This document shows, piece after piece, positions 7,980-16,612 of a stretch of 43,124 bases of DNA. Below the pieces are notes generated by a model that was not told the DNA's origin, ran no database searches, and worked only from the letters and a program-made list of their open reading frames with translations. The position numbers were made by a program, and so were the translations under genes. The DNA is taken from contig CAAEEI010000016.1 in NCBI GenBank assembly GCA_900754855.1, positions 1 through 43,124 of the forward strand, given 5' to 3'. Numbering within the stretch: the stretch's first letter is position 1; each line of letters starts with the position of its first letter. This stretch comes from Lachnospiraceae bacterium. Lineage in GTDB: Bacteria; Bacillota; Clostridia; Lachnospirales; Lachnospiraceae.

Positions 7980-8612
7980 TTATTCTTTTTTGTGTTCTGC
8001 GGATTCAGATTGTAAAATCTGCTCCAGCTCTTCTTCTGTAAGAACCCTTCCTGAGGCAAACGCCCTTCCCGCCGCTTCCTTCAAAATTCTGCGGCGGTCT
8101 TTTTCCTGTGGAAAACGTTCTTTAACCTGCTGTCTGAGCACCCCCATCTGCCGGGCAATATCCCCATAATATTCCGGCACGGCTTCGTCAATCTCTTGTC
8201 GAATTCTTCCGGATACCGAAGGCGATGTTCCTCCGGTGTTGATCCCAATACTGATCTCTCCTTTTTTCACTACCGCCGGAAATAAAAATGTACACTCTTC
8301 CGGTGCATCGGCCACATTGACAAGAACGTGATTTCTTTCACACCAGGCAGCCACCTGGTGGTTGATTTCCCGGCTGGCTGTGGCCGCAATAACCAGGACT
8401 GCCCCGGACAGATCGGTGTTTTGAAACGCTCTCTGGCGCAGAGATTCCTGTGGAAGCAAAACGGCGATTTCTTCACAGATCTTTTCCGCCACCACTTCCA
8501 CTGCCGCTTTATAACGCAGCAGGGTTTCCACCTTTCGCAAGGCCACTTTGCCGCCGCCAACCACCACGCATCTTTTGTTTGTTATTTCAATAAAAACGGG
8601 AAAATGTGCCAT
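7980..8612 (-). CDS. Precorrin-2 dehydrogenase (SirC/Met8/CysG N-terminal type)
   Basis: Oxidises precorrin-2 to sirohydrochlorin with NAD, supplying the substrate for cobalt insertion by CbiK; Met8-like members can also insert metal. It is 210 residues. The N-terminal Rossmann domain is clear: CVVVGGGKVALRKVETLL, then NVADAPEECTFLFPAVV and GTSPSVSGRIRQEID, the CysG N-terminal pattern. A helical C-terminal domain follows. It has no SUMT domain; that activity is in the HemC-CobA-HemD fusion. It starts three bases after the CobQ-BtuR stop, which indicates translational coupling. Confidence 0.93.
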   Translation of the reverse strand: MAHFPVFIEITNKRCVVVGGGKVALRKVETLLRYKAAVEVVAEKICEEIAVLLPQESLRQRAFQNTDLSGAVLVIAATASREINHQVAAWCERNHVLVNVADAPEECTFLFPAVVKKGEISIGINTGGTSPSVSGRIRQEIDEAVPEYYGDIARQMGVLRQQVKERFPQEKDRRRILKEAAGRAFASGRVLTEEELEQILQSESAEHKKE

Positions 8613-8615
8613 AAC

Positions 8616-10730
8616 TTATTTCTCTATACCCACACGGGAACTTAATCCCTGATCAAAAGGATGTTTGATTTTTTTTATCTCGGAAACATAATCTGCCAGT
8701 TCCAGCAGTTCCTTGGACGGATTCCTTCCGCTCATGACCACTTCCAGGTGTTCTGGTTTGTTGTGCAAAAATTCCAGAACTTTATCTTCGCTCAATAAGC
8801 TCATGGACATAGCGTAGACAGACTCATCCATTACCAGCATATCATATTCTCCCGCCTGACGGATGAGACATTCAAACAGCAGGTCATTTTCCTCATGAAG
8901 CTGCTGTAATTCTTTTTCATTCATGCGGAAGGTAAATTTATCCATTTTTCTTCCCGGAACAACATTGACCGTAGGAAGATCTTTAATGATTTTCCGCTCG
9001 CTGGAATCATTATCCTTCAGGAACTGATGGAGCAGAATCTTTTTTCCTGCCCCGGCGGCTCTTACGGTCAGTCCCATCACACAGGTGGTCTTTCCCTTTC
9101 CGTCACCGCAATAAAGATGAATCCGCCCTTTGCCAGAATCATCATCCATCAATCCGCCGCAGCCTGGTTTTTCCTCCTGCCGGTCTGCCGACGCTTTTAA
9201 CCGGTCTGTCTGTTGTCTGTCCTCTGTCTGTTGTCCGTTTTGTCCTTCTCCAAATAAATACCCGTATATCTTCTCCATATCCAAATGGCTGCGAATCAGA
9301 TCAGCCAGTTTATTGTACTGAATTTCTTTATACTCTGCGATACTTAAATGGTTTTCTCCCGGTTTAATGCCCTTTTCTTCCATCATGTCGTTAATCAGGG
9401 CAAACACCAGCTGCTCATTATCAAAAATGCCGTGAAGATAACTTCCCCATATACGACCGTCGGCGGTCATATAAGCATCCGTTCTTCCGTCTTCCAGTTC
9501 AATCATCGGCACAGCCCCGCCCAGATTGGTGGTGGCGCCCATATGAATCTCATAGCCCTCTACCGCACGGTTTTTCAGACCATAAAGGTTATGTTCTTCC
9601 CTGATTTCTCCCTGAATCCTTGTTCTGGTTTTTTCCCCCTGGAAAACTGTGGAAATATCCAGAAGGCCAAGACCTCGCATGCTGCCGCCATGCTCAACCC
9701 CGTCCGGATCGTGTAATTCTTTGCCAAGGATCTGAAAACCTCCGCAGATCCCGATGATCCTTGTTTTTGCTGCCGCACGAAGAATTGCCCCCTCCAGACC
9801 GCTTTCTATAAGCCATTCCATATCTGCCATGGTATTTTTGGTTCCCGGCACAAGAATGAGATCCGGATTTCCCAGTTCTTTTTTATCGGTAACATAGCGG
9901 AGAGACACCCCCTCCAGCAGCGAAAAAACACTAAAGTCAGTGAAATTGGAAATATGTGGAAGACGGATCACCGCCACATCGACTGCATCCGTGCATACTT
10001 TCTGATTCAGCCGGTCAGAAAGGCTGTCTTCATCATCCACATCTATTTTTTCCATAGGAAGAACGCCCAGCACCGGTTTTTGCGTCAGATCTTCCAGCAT
10101 CTTCAATCCTGGTTTTAAGATTTCCACATCACCCCGGAATTTATTGATGACAATTCCGCAAAAACGATCCTGCTCCTCCTCCGGTAAAAGTTTGATGGTT
10201 CCGTAGGCCGAAGCAAAAACTCCGCCCCGGTCAATATCCGCCACTAAAATCACCGGCGCATCCGCCATTTTTGCCATCCCCATATTTACAATATCATTTT
10301 CCGCCAGATTGATCTCTGCCGGTGATCCTGCTCCTTCAATGACAATAATATCGTTTTCTTCTGCCAGATGATTAAAAGCCTTCATGACCTCCGGCGCAAG
10401 GTTGTCCTTCATTTTATAATACTGCTGCGCCGACAGGTTATCATAAACCTCTCCGTTTACGATGACCTGCGATCCCATATTGCTGGTTGGTTTTAACAGA
10501 ATCGGATTCATCCAGTGCGTTGGCTCAATCATCGCTGCTTCAGCCTGCATGGCCTGCGCCCGCCCGATTTCCAGTCCTTCTTTGGTAATATAAGAATTTA
10601 ATGCCATGTTCTGTGATTTAAAGGGAGCTACCCGATAACCATCCTGTTTAAATACCCTGCACAATCCGGCAGTGACAAAGGTTTTTCCCGAGTTTGACAT
10701 TGTTCCCTGAACCATAATTGCTTTTGCCAT
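8616..10730 (-). CDS. cobQ: CobQ-BtuR fusion: cobyric acid synthase with corrinoid adenosyltransferase
   Basis: A two-enzyme fusion of 704 residues. Residues 1 to about 490 are cobyric acid synthase, which amidates four side chains of adenosylcobyrinate a,c-diamide. An ATPase domain begins MVQGTMSNSGKTF. A class I-like glutaminase domain has its Cys in GICGGFQILG (about C329) and its His in GSYLHGIF (about H433). A charged Gln/Asp-rich linker (about 495-535) leads to a CobA/BtuR-type ATP:corrinoid adenosyltransferase. Its P-loop GDGKGKTT starts at about residue 542, and the family end KHPFDQGLSSRVGIE is intact. No stop or frameshift separates them. The adenosyltransferase makes the adenosylated substrate CobQ prefers, so the fusion joins consecutive steps. 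Confidence 0.95.
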   Translation of the reverse strand: MAKAIMVQGTMSNSGKTFVTAGLCRVFKQDGYRVAPFKSQNMALNSYITKEGLEIGRAQAMQAEAAMIEPTHWMNPILLKPTSNMGSQVIVNGEVYDNLSAQQYYKMKDNLAPEVMKAFNHLAEENDIIVIEGAGSPAEINLAENDIVNMGMAKMADAPVILVADIDRGGVFASAYGTIKLLPEEEQDRFCGIVINKFRGDVEILKPGLKMLEDLTQKPVLGVLPMEKIDVDDEDSLSDRLNQKVCTDAVDVAVIRLPHISNFTDFSVFSLLEGVSLRYVTDKKELGNPDLILVPGTKNTMADMEWLIESGLEGAILRAAAKTRIIGICGGFQILGKELHDPDGVEHGGSMRGLGLLDISTVFQGEKTRTRIQGEIREEHNLYGLKNRAVEGYEIHMGATTNLGGAVPMIELEDGRTDAYMTADGRIWGSYLHGIFDNEQLVFALINDMMEEKGIKPGENHLSIAEYKEIQYNKLADLIRSHLDMEKIYGYLFGEGQNGQQTEDRQQTDRLKASADRQEEKPGCGGLMDDDSGKGRIHLYCGDGKGKTTCVMGLTVRAAGAGKKILLHQFLKDNDSSERKIIKDLPTVNVVPGRKMDKFTFRMNEKELQQLHEENDLLFECLIRQAGEYDMLVMDESVYAMSMSLLSEDKVLEFLHNKPEHLEVVMSGRNPSKELLELADYVSEIKKIKHPFDQGLSSRVGIEK

Positions 10731-10746
10731 GTTTTTTCTCCCTTCA

Positions 10747-11808
10747 CTACAGAACTTTTTTCAGTCCTTCTATCAGTTTTTTATTCTCTTCATGGGATTT
10801 TACCGCCACTCTCCAGTAATCCGTACCCAGGTTAACGTAATTACTGCAGTTTCTGATCATAATCCCGAAGTTCTCCAGACGTTTATCCAGGTCTGAAACT
10901 CCCGGCGCCCGGAAAAACAGATAATTTGCTTTTCCATCATAAACTCTCAATGGCAATTTTTCCAGTTCTTCCTTCATGTAGGACAGTTCCTCCGCCACCA
11001 CATGAATCACTTCTCTTTTATATTCTGTCAATTGCAAAGCCGCGACTCCCGCACATTGTGCAATGTGACTTACAGACCATGCCTGTCCCGCCCGGTTTAC
11101 TTTTTCTATCACCTGTTCTTCTCCGCTGAGAAGATAACCCAGCCGTACCCCCGGTATCGCATACAGTTTGGTAAATGATTTTAATACCATCAGGTTGGAA
11201 TATGTCTCCAGATAAGGAATCACACTGTACTCTTCTTCTTCCTGGCAAATTTCCAGAAAACATTCATCGATCATCACCCGGCACTGTACCTGCTGCGCTC
11301 TTTTTATAATATCCAGAATCTGTGTCCGGCTGGTCAGAAGCCCCGTCGGATTATTGGGATTACAGAGAATGATCAGATCAATATCTTCCGTAATCTGGTC
11401 TTCTATCTTCTGTGGAATCCTCATTTCCTCTCCCATGGGCGCATAGACCATCTCTGCGCCTGCCGCCCGAAGAGCCTCTTCATATTCCACAAATGCAGGT
11501 ACCGGAAGGAGTACTTTGCGAGGTTTTAAACCAAAGGCCAGCCGATATAACAGGTCGGCTCCCCCGTTTCCACAGGCAATATGCGATGGCTGTATCCCAT
11601 GCTGCCCGGCGATTGCCTCTCTTAGGGCTGTACATTCCGGATCGGGATAATTTATCGTCCCATCTAAGGAAGCGATCATCGCTTCTTTTATCGGTGCGGG
11701 GATACCCAACGGACTGATATTGGCTGAAAAATCAAGGATCTGTTCCGTATCGATTCCCAGTTCTTTTGCTTTTTTATAGATATTACCACCATGTGCAGTA
11801 TTTTTCAT
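10747..11808 (-). CDS. cobD: Threonine-phosphate decarboxylase (CobD)
   Basis: A PLP enzyme of 353 residues from aminotransferase fold type I. It decarboxylates L-threonine O-3-phosphate to (R)-1-amino-2-propanol phosphate for the nucleotide-loop linker. The family start HGGNIYKKAKELG and DFSANISPLG separates it from histidinol-phosphate aminotransferase. The PLP lysine lies in KSFTKLYAIPGVRLGYL (about K214) and the cofactor-binding NPNNPTG is present. Its place between cbiB and cobQ supports the CobD role. The threonine kinase that would supply its substrate is not seen here. Confidence 0.93.
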   Translation of the reverse strand: MKNTAHGGNIYKKAKELGIDTEQILDFSANISPLGIPAPIKEAMIASLDGTINYPDPECTALREAIAGQHGIQPSHIACGNGGADLLYRLAFGLKPRKVLLPVPAFVEYEEALRAAGAEMVYAPMGEEMRIPQKIEDQITEDIDLIILCNPNNPTGLLTSRTQILDIIKRAQQVQCRVMIDECFLEICQEEEEYSVIPYLETYSNLMVLKSFTKLYAIPGVRLGYLLSGEEQVIEKVNRAGQAWSVSHIAQCAGVAALQLTEYKREVIHVVAEELSYMKEELEKLPLRVYDGKANYLFFRAPGVSDLDKRLENFGIMIRNCSNYVNLGTDYWRVAVKSHEENKKLIEGLKKVL

Positions 11809-11877
11809 ATTTCCTTATCCTCATTTTTCTTGTTTTCCATACGCCTGCCATCCGGTCACCCCTTTGCTGTAATACCC

Positions 11878-11901
11878 GATCTGCCAGTGTAAGGCCAGAT
11901 C
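11878..11901 (-). other. Intercistronic stem-loop between cbiB and cobD
   Basis: On the minus strand GATCTGGCC and GGCAGATC pair with a one-base bulge around a seven-base loop, one base after the cbiB stop. No T-run follows, so it is not an intrinsic terminator. It could be an mRNA processing or stabilising element. The rest of the 94-base gap shows nothing recognisable. Confidence 0.3.
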
Positions 11902-11902
11902 G

Positions 11903-12928
11903 TCATACAAGAGAAAGCGGATTACCCAGTACGGTAACCAGCAGCCAGGTCAGTCCGCAGCAAAAAATGACCGTAAGCCATGCGCTGACATACAAAAGCT
12001 GGTTCGTTCTTCGGATGTCTTCATAGTCTACCGGACGAATATCATCCCCGATGGTCGGTTTTTCCACCAGCTTACCAAAATAACTGTGGGTTCCTCCCAA
12101 CTGGATATGCAAAGCGCCCGCCGCCACGGCTTCTGTCTGTGCGCTGTTGGGACTTAAATGCGCGAACCTGTCCCGGCGGAAAATCTTTACCGCCCCGGCA
12201 ACATCCATGCGGAGAATGGCGGCGGCCAGCATCATCATCACGGCGGCCAACCGCGCCGGAATAAAGTTACAAAGGTCATCCAGTTTTGCGGAAGCATGCC
12301 CGATATGCAGCAGCTCTTCATTACGATAGGCCACCATGGAATCCAGTGTATTGACCGCCTTGTAGGCGAATCCAAGGGGCGCTCCCCCCAGCGCAATGAA
12401 AAACAGCGGCGCAATCACGCCATCGGCCGTATTTTCTGCTATGGTTTCCACATCGGCTTTTGCCACCTCGCTTTCATCAAGCGACTGCGTATCCCTTCCT
12501 ACCAGATAGGAAATTTCTTTTCTGGCGCCCTGAAGATCTCCTTCCTTGAGACGATAATACACTTTCATCGATTCTGTTTTTAAACTTTTAGTGGCAACGA
12601 TCTGATAAATAAACAGAGTTTCCAGACCAAAACGCAGCCCCGGATGAACCAGTCCCGCCACATACAAAAGACCGGTAACCACCAGAAAAGTACCCAGAAC
12701 AATCACCATCGTCAAAACATATCCGGCAATCAATTCCGCTTTTTCTTTTCTTGGCAGATTTCTTTCTTTTGCTTCCTGCCAGGAACACCCGTAGATCATT
12801 TTCTGCAGCGCCTTTTTCAATTTATCCACAAACCATCCGATAATCTGAACAGGATGGATAATCCCGTGCGGATCGCCCAACACCAAATCCAGACCAAATC
12901 CAAGGAGCATTGCATAAATTACCTTCAT
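11903..12928 (-). CDS. cbiB: Adenosylcobinamide-phosphate synthase (CbiB)
   Basis: An integral membrane enzyme of 341 residues that attaches aminopropanol phosphate to adenosylcobyric acid. The start (MLLGFGLDLVLGDPHGIIHPVQIIG, here in part) matches the conserved GDP-x(4)-HP-V motif of CbiB. It continues with several hydrophobic helices, the DTQSLDESEVAKA segment, ETIAENTADGVIAPLFF and the conserved AYKAVNTLDSMVAYRNE. Its start overlaps the cbiA stop by four bases (ATGA), so translation is coupled. It works directly with CobD and CobQ, which follow. Confidence 0.95.
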   Translation of the reverse strand: MKVIYAMLLGFGLDLVLGDPHGIIHPVQIIGWFVDKLKKALQKMIYGCSWQEAKERNLPRKEKAELIAGYVLTMVIVLGTFLVVTGLLYVAGLVHPGLRFGLETLFIYQIVATKSLKTESMKVYYRLKEGDLQGARKEISYLVGRDTQSLDESEVAKADVETIAENTADGVIAPLFFIALGGAPLGFAYKAVNTLDSMVAYRNEELLHIGHASAKLDDLCNFIPARLAAVMMMLAAAILRMDVAGAVKIFRRDRFAHLSPNSAQTEAVAAGALHIQLGGTHSYFGKLVEKPTIGDDIRPVDYEDIRRTNQLLYVSAWLTVIFCCGLTWLLVTVLGNPLSLV

Positions 12929-14322
12929 CTTTTTTCCTCCTCTGCCGCTGCAAGCCGGACAAATCTCCGGGCAACTTCCCGGCAGTTATGAAAATAAAGA
13001 TGGGGATAACCCGCCATCACATTTCCTTCCACATATACGCCTGACCATGTCCGTCCGGTTGATTTTTCCATCCGGCAGACCTCTCCCCGCATCCCGGCCT
13101 TTGAATAATGAAACTCATGGGCGCGTATCCGAGTTCCCCGATCAAAAAACGGGGTATCTTTTAAAGCCTGCATAGTCACATAACCAAAATCCATGGACAA
13201 TCGTTTCGTCATCTGCACATCGGTCGGCACCAGACCCAACATCGAGTATCTGCTTCCATCCGTATCGACAAGTTCCTGACAGGCATACATAAAGCCTCCA
13301 CACTCTGCAATCACCGGCACTCCTTTGCTCACCGCTTCCTGCACCGAACGTTTCATGGTCACATTTTCTGCCAGTTCTTTTTCATAGGTTTCCGGATACC
13401 CGCCTCCCAGATAAATTCCCGCTGTATTTTCCGGCAATTCTTTATCTTTCATTGGACTGAACCACACAAGTTCTGCCCCTTCCTGACGGAGAATATCCAG
13501 ATTTTCCGCATAGTAAAAACAAAACGCCCTGTCCCATGCCACGGCAATACGCGGACGTGATTTTCCCGGCAGTAAGTTATGTTCTGTGCTCTCCTGATTC
13601 TTTTCCTCCTCCGGCAACGGCAAAGCCTTTGCCTGTTGTCCGATTTGTAAAAGGAGATCCAGAGCAATGGATTCTTCCGCCAGTTTTCCCAGCAGAGTAA
13701 TCACTTCATCCAGATTCTGAATCTCCGCGGCGGTCATCAGACCCAGATGGCGGCTTCCGATATGTACTTCCGCATTTTCAGGAAAATATCCCACCACATG
13801 GATATGCAGCGCTTTTTCGATTTCCGGCTTCATCATCTGATATAAACCTTTGGAACAACGATTTAAAATCACTCCCTGTATCGGATTTTCTTTATATTCC
13901 ATCAACCCCCGCAGCAGCGGAATCATGGTATGCGACATTCCTTTCACATTAAGAATAAGAATGGTTGGCGTTTCCGTTGCCGCCGATACCGTATGGGTAC
14001 TTTTTTCACTGCTTATACCTATGCCGTCATAATAACCCATTACCCCTTCTGCCACAGAAAACTCTGCCCGAAGACTGTCTTTGGCCATCAGCCTGCGCAA
14101 CTCTTCTTCTGTCGAAAAAAAAGGATCCAGATTCCGGCACGGCCTGCCGGTAATGTGGCTGTGCAGCATGGGATCAATATAATCCGGCCCACATTTATAG
14201 GATTGGATCTGTATGCCTCTATCTGTCAATGCCTTGAGAATCCCACAGGTAACGCTTGTTTTTCCACAGCCACTGTTGGCTCCTGCCAACAGGATTCTCG
14301 GCATATTTTTCTTTTCCTTCAT
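12925..14322 (-). CDS. cbiA: Cobyrinate a,c-diamide synthase (CbiA)
   Basis: A glutamine amidotransferase of 465 residues that amidates the a and c side chains of cobyrinate, using ATP and glutamine. The N-terminal ATPase domain starts ILLAGANSGCGKTSVTCGIL and has SYKCGPDYIDPMLH. The C-terminal glutaminase domain has GGYPETY and the nucleophile Cys in VIAECGGFMYA, then a conserved RAHEFHYS. This order matches CbiA rather than CobQ. It overlaps cbiB by four bases and follows cbiJ by 13 bases. Confidence 0.96.
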   Translation of the reverse strand: MKEKKNMPRILLAGANSGCGKTSVTCGILKALTDRGIQIQSYKCGPDYIDPMLHSHITGRPCRNLDPFFSTEEELRRLMAKDSLRAEFSVAEGVMGYYDGIGISSEKSTHTVSAATETPTILILNVKGMSHTMIPLLRGLMEYKENPIQGVILNRCSKGLYQMMKPEIEKALHIHVVGYFPENAEVHIGSRHLGLMTAAEIQNLDEVITLLGKLAEESIALDLLLQIGQQAKALPLPEEEKNQESTEHNLLPGKSRPRIAVAWDRAFCFYYAENLDILRQEGAELVWFSPMKDKELPENTAGIYLGGGYPETYEKELAENVTMKRSVQEAVSKGVPVIAECGGFMYACQELVDTDGSRYSMLGLVPTDVQMTKRLSMDFGYVTMQALKDTPFFDRGTRIRAHEFHYSKAGMRGEVCRMEKSTGRTWSGVYVEGNVMAGYPHLYFHNCREVARRFVRLAAAEEEKR

Positions 14323-14335
14323 GTTTAAACTTCCT

Positions 14336-15040
14336 TTACACCGGCCGCCGAATCAGGATAAAATCTATCCCTGCCTGACGACAGGCTTCCACTTTAATAT
14401 CTACACCGCCGCTCTTTCCGCTATCTTTGGAAACCATCATCTGCGCATTGGTCTCCCGGATCAGCCGCAGATTATCTTCCACCGTAAACGGCGGCATCTC
14501 CCCAAAAACATGCTCCGCCGGATAACCGGCTTTTGCGCAGCCTTCATAAGACGAGGCATTATCCAGCACCCGGATAAAGAGACGTTCTTTCGCCCCTTTT
14601 ACTCCGGCCATGTACTCTCCGGCCGTATTCACGCCTGTCGTGAGCAATATATTTCCGGCCATGGCATTGAGAAGACCGATCGCCTCTGTGGTATCCTTCA
14701 CTGAATGTAAGCGGTCATAGGCATACTGCATACCTGCCCGCTCATACCGTTCATAAGGAATATTTTCTCTGGCTGCTGCCCGACGAACAGTTTCCGTCAC
14801 GATTCTGGCAAACGGATGAGAAGCGTCCACGATTTTTTTACAGGGATTTTCCCGGAAAAGGCGGACAAATCCATCCTCATCCAGCCTTCCCACATGAACG
14901 TCTATGGCATATTCTTCCAACATTTCTGCTCCCAGTTCCGTGGCAGTGCAGGCCAGTATTTTTTTCTTTTCTTCCAATTGCCGGGAAATCACCTCTCTTG
15001 ATTCGGATGTCCCGGCAATTACGATTACATCATACTTCAT
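14336..15040 (-). CDS. cbiJ: Precorrin-6A / cobalt-precorrin-6A reductase (CbiJ/CobK)
   Basis: An NAD(P)H-dependent reductase of 234 residues that reduces the corrin macrocycle after ring contraction and methylation. The N-terminal VIAGTSESREVISRQL, DASHPFARIVTETVRRAA and ENIPYERYER segments are typical of CbiJ/CobK. Late in the protein, MMVSKDSGKSGGVDIKVEAC and RQAGIDFILIRRP complete the pattern. It lies between cbiL and cbiA. The ribosome binding site is weak, which may indicate lower expression or reliance on coupling. Confidence 0.92.
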   Translation of the reverse strand: MKYDVIVIAGTSESREVISRQLEEKKKILACTATELGAEMLEEYAIDVHVGRLDEDGFVRLFRENPCKKIVDASHPFARIVTETVRRAAARENIPYERYERAGMQYAYDRLHSVKDTTEAIGLLNAMAGNILLTTGVNTAGEYMAGVKGAKERLFIRVLDNASSYEGCAKAGYPAEHVFGEMPPFTVEDNLRLIRETNAQMMVSKDSGKSGGVDIKVEACRQAGIDFILIRRPV

Positions 15041-15081
15041 GATTTATTCTGTCTGACTTTCTTCTTTTCCACGGCAGCGTT

Positions 15082-15777
15082 TTACATTTCTGCCTTAATG
15101 ATCAATGTGGTAAAGTAGCCGTACTCCCGGTCTCTTAACAGCGGTCCTACGTACTCTCCCTCCATGCCGACGTTACTGATCACAATGGCATGATCTTCCT
15201 TTCCTCTGGCCGCCAGAAGATCATAAACTTCCGGAATATGGCTGCCCACCTTCATGATAACCAGATTATCAAAAATATCCATGGCTTTTTCCACCTGATC
15301 CATTCCTTTTAAGGAAGGAATCACACCAAAACCTTCATTTCCTTCCACAATAGAAATATTGGCTTTGCTGGCGCCGGCACAAAAAGAAGGAATACCGGAA
15401 ATCATTTGTACCTCATACCCTGCTTTGATGAGGCGTTTATGTACATAAGAATAGGTACTGTAAATCCCCACATCGCCCAACACTGGCATGGCTACCGTTT
15501 TTCCTTCATCCAGATAACCCTGAATCTCTTCTGCCGCAGCCTGACGGCAGGCCTCTCTTTTTTCTTTATCCTTATTCATGGTAAAAAGAATCCTGACTAC
15601 TTTTTCCTCTGGCACTTCTGCCGCACCTCTGGCAATCTCCAGGGCAACGCTGTCCTCTCCTTCTTTTTTTACCGGTACAACGACCAGATCACTTTCTTCG
15701 ATCAGTCTTTTTGCTTTTAAGGTCAACAGTTCCGGATCCCCCGGCCCTACGCCAATTCCATATAATTTTCCTCTCAC
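15082..15777 (-). CDS. cbiL: Cobalt-precorrin-2 C20-methyltransferase (CbiL)
   Basis: A SAM-dependent tetrapyrrole methylase acting at C-20. It has the SAM-site motif GIGVGPGDPELLTLKAKRLI at its start, then the CobI/CbiL-type stretches MPVLGDVGIYSTYSYVHKRL and ISGIPSFCAGASKANI. The frame is open further upstream, but GTG at 15777 was chosen because GGAGG lies eight bases before it and the family starts here. That gives 231 residues, a normal length. The longer reading would run into cbiK. It follows cbiK by 19 bases, matching the order of action. Confidence 0.94.
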   Translation of the reverse strand: MRGKLYGIGVGPGDPELLTLKAKRLIEESDLVVVPVKKEGEDSVALEIARGAAEVPEEKVVRILFTMNKDKEKREACRQAAAEEIQGYLDEGKTVAMPVLGDVGIYSTYSYVHKRLIKAGYEVQMISGIPSFCAGASKANISIVEGNEGFGVIPSLKGMDQVEKAMDIFDNLVIMKVGSHIPEVYDLLAARGKEDHAIVISNVGMEGEYVGPLLRDREYGYFTTLIIKAEM

Positions 15778-15796
15778 AGCCTGTTCCTCCCTGTCG

Positions 15797-16582
15797 TCAA
15801 TTTTCTTTCTGCGCTGCCCGCAAATGTTCCACGAATAATTCTGCCACAGCGTCAATTTCTCCCATACCTTTCAGCAGGATCTCCGTTTCAAAACCCTCTG
15901 CCTTCAGCACAGAATCCCAGGAATCCTCATCGCTTCCGGCCAGATCGTTTCTGGCATGATCTCCTGCGACAACCATCAATGGCATCAGGTATACTTTTTT
16001 AATTTCTCTTAGTTTTAACCGGCGAATTACATAATCCAGACCCGGAAATCCTTCCACCGTACCCACATAGGTATTTTCGTAACCAAGATCCCGAAGCATA
16101 TTTTCAAACTGACAATAAGCGCTGTTGGAATGATGTTCCGAACCATGTCCCATAAGAACAAATGCTTCGTTTTCCTTTAACGGCGCATGTAATTCATCCA
16201 TCATAATCTGGCAGGTTTTTTTATAATCATCCTCTTCGGTCAGTAACGGTCTTCCCACGTGAATAGTCGGAATCTTCGCCTGATACGGCTCCAGCATACG
16301 GATCATTTTTTCATATTCACTGCCATTGATAATATGGGTAGGCTGGCAAAGCACCTCTTCATATCCTTCCGCCGCCAGTTTTTCCATTACTTCTTCCGGG
16401 CTGTCGATCATCAGATTTTTCGTCCGTTTTAATTTACGGATAATCATTCCAGAAGTATACGCCCGATAAAAATCATAATCTGGAAAAGCCTTTTTACAGG
16501 TTTCTTCAATATTAATAATTGCCGGAACAGCTTCATCAAAGCTGGTTCCGAAACTGACAACAACCAGTGCCTTTTTGCTCAT
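15797..16582 (-). CDS. cbiK: Anaerobic sirohydrochlorin cobaltochelatase (CbiK)
   Basis: Inserts Co(II) into sirohydrochlorin, the committing step of the cobalt-early (anaerobic) B12 route. It is 261 residues and has the two-lobed chelatase fold. Visible marks are ALVVVSFGTSFDEAV at the start, QPTHIINGSEYEKM with its active-site His, LMGHGSEHHSNSAYC with a His cluster, and MVVAGDHARNDLAG. No signal peptide is present, so it is the cytoplasmic form. Together with cbiD and cbiG it identifies the pathway as anaerobic. Confidence 0.96.
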   Translation of the reverse strand: MSKKALVVVSFGTSFDEAVPAIINIEETCKKAFPDYDFYRAYTSGMIIRKLKRTKNLMIDSPEEVMEKLAAEGYEEVLCQPTHIINGSEYEKMIRMLEPYQAKIPTIHVGRPLLTEEDDYKKTCQIMMDELHAPLKENEAFVLMGHGSEHHSNSAYCQFENMLRDLGYENTYVGTVEGFPGLDYVIRRLKLREIKKVYLMPLMVVAGDHARNDLAGSDEDSWDSVLKAEGFETEILLKGMGEIDAVAELFVEHLRAAQKEN

Positions 16583-16612
16583 AAATTTTATCTCCTCTAT
16601 CTATACCTCTAT

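Noticed and set aside
15778..15855. N-terminal extension of CbiL
   Set aside because: The extra residues lie before the family start and overlap cbiK; the GTG at 15777 has a strong GGAGG.
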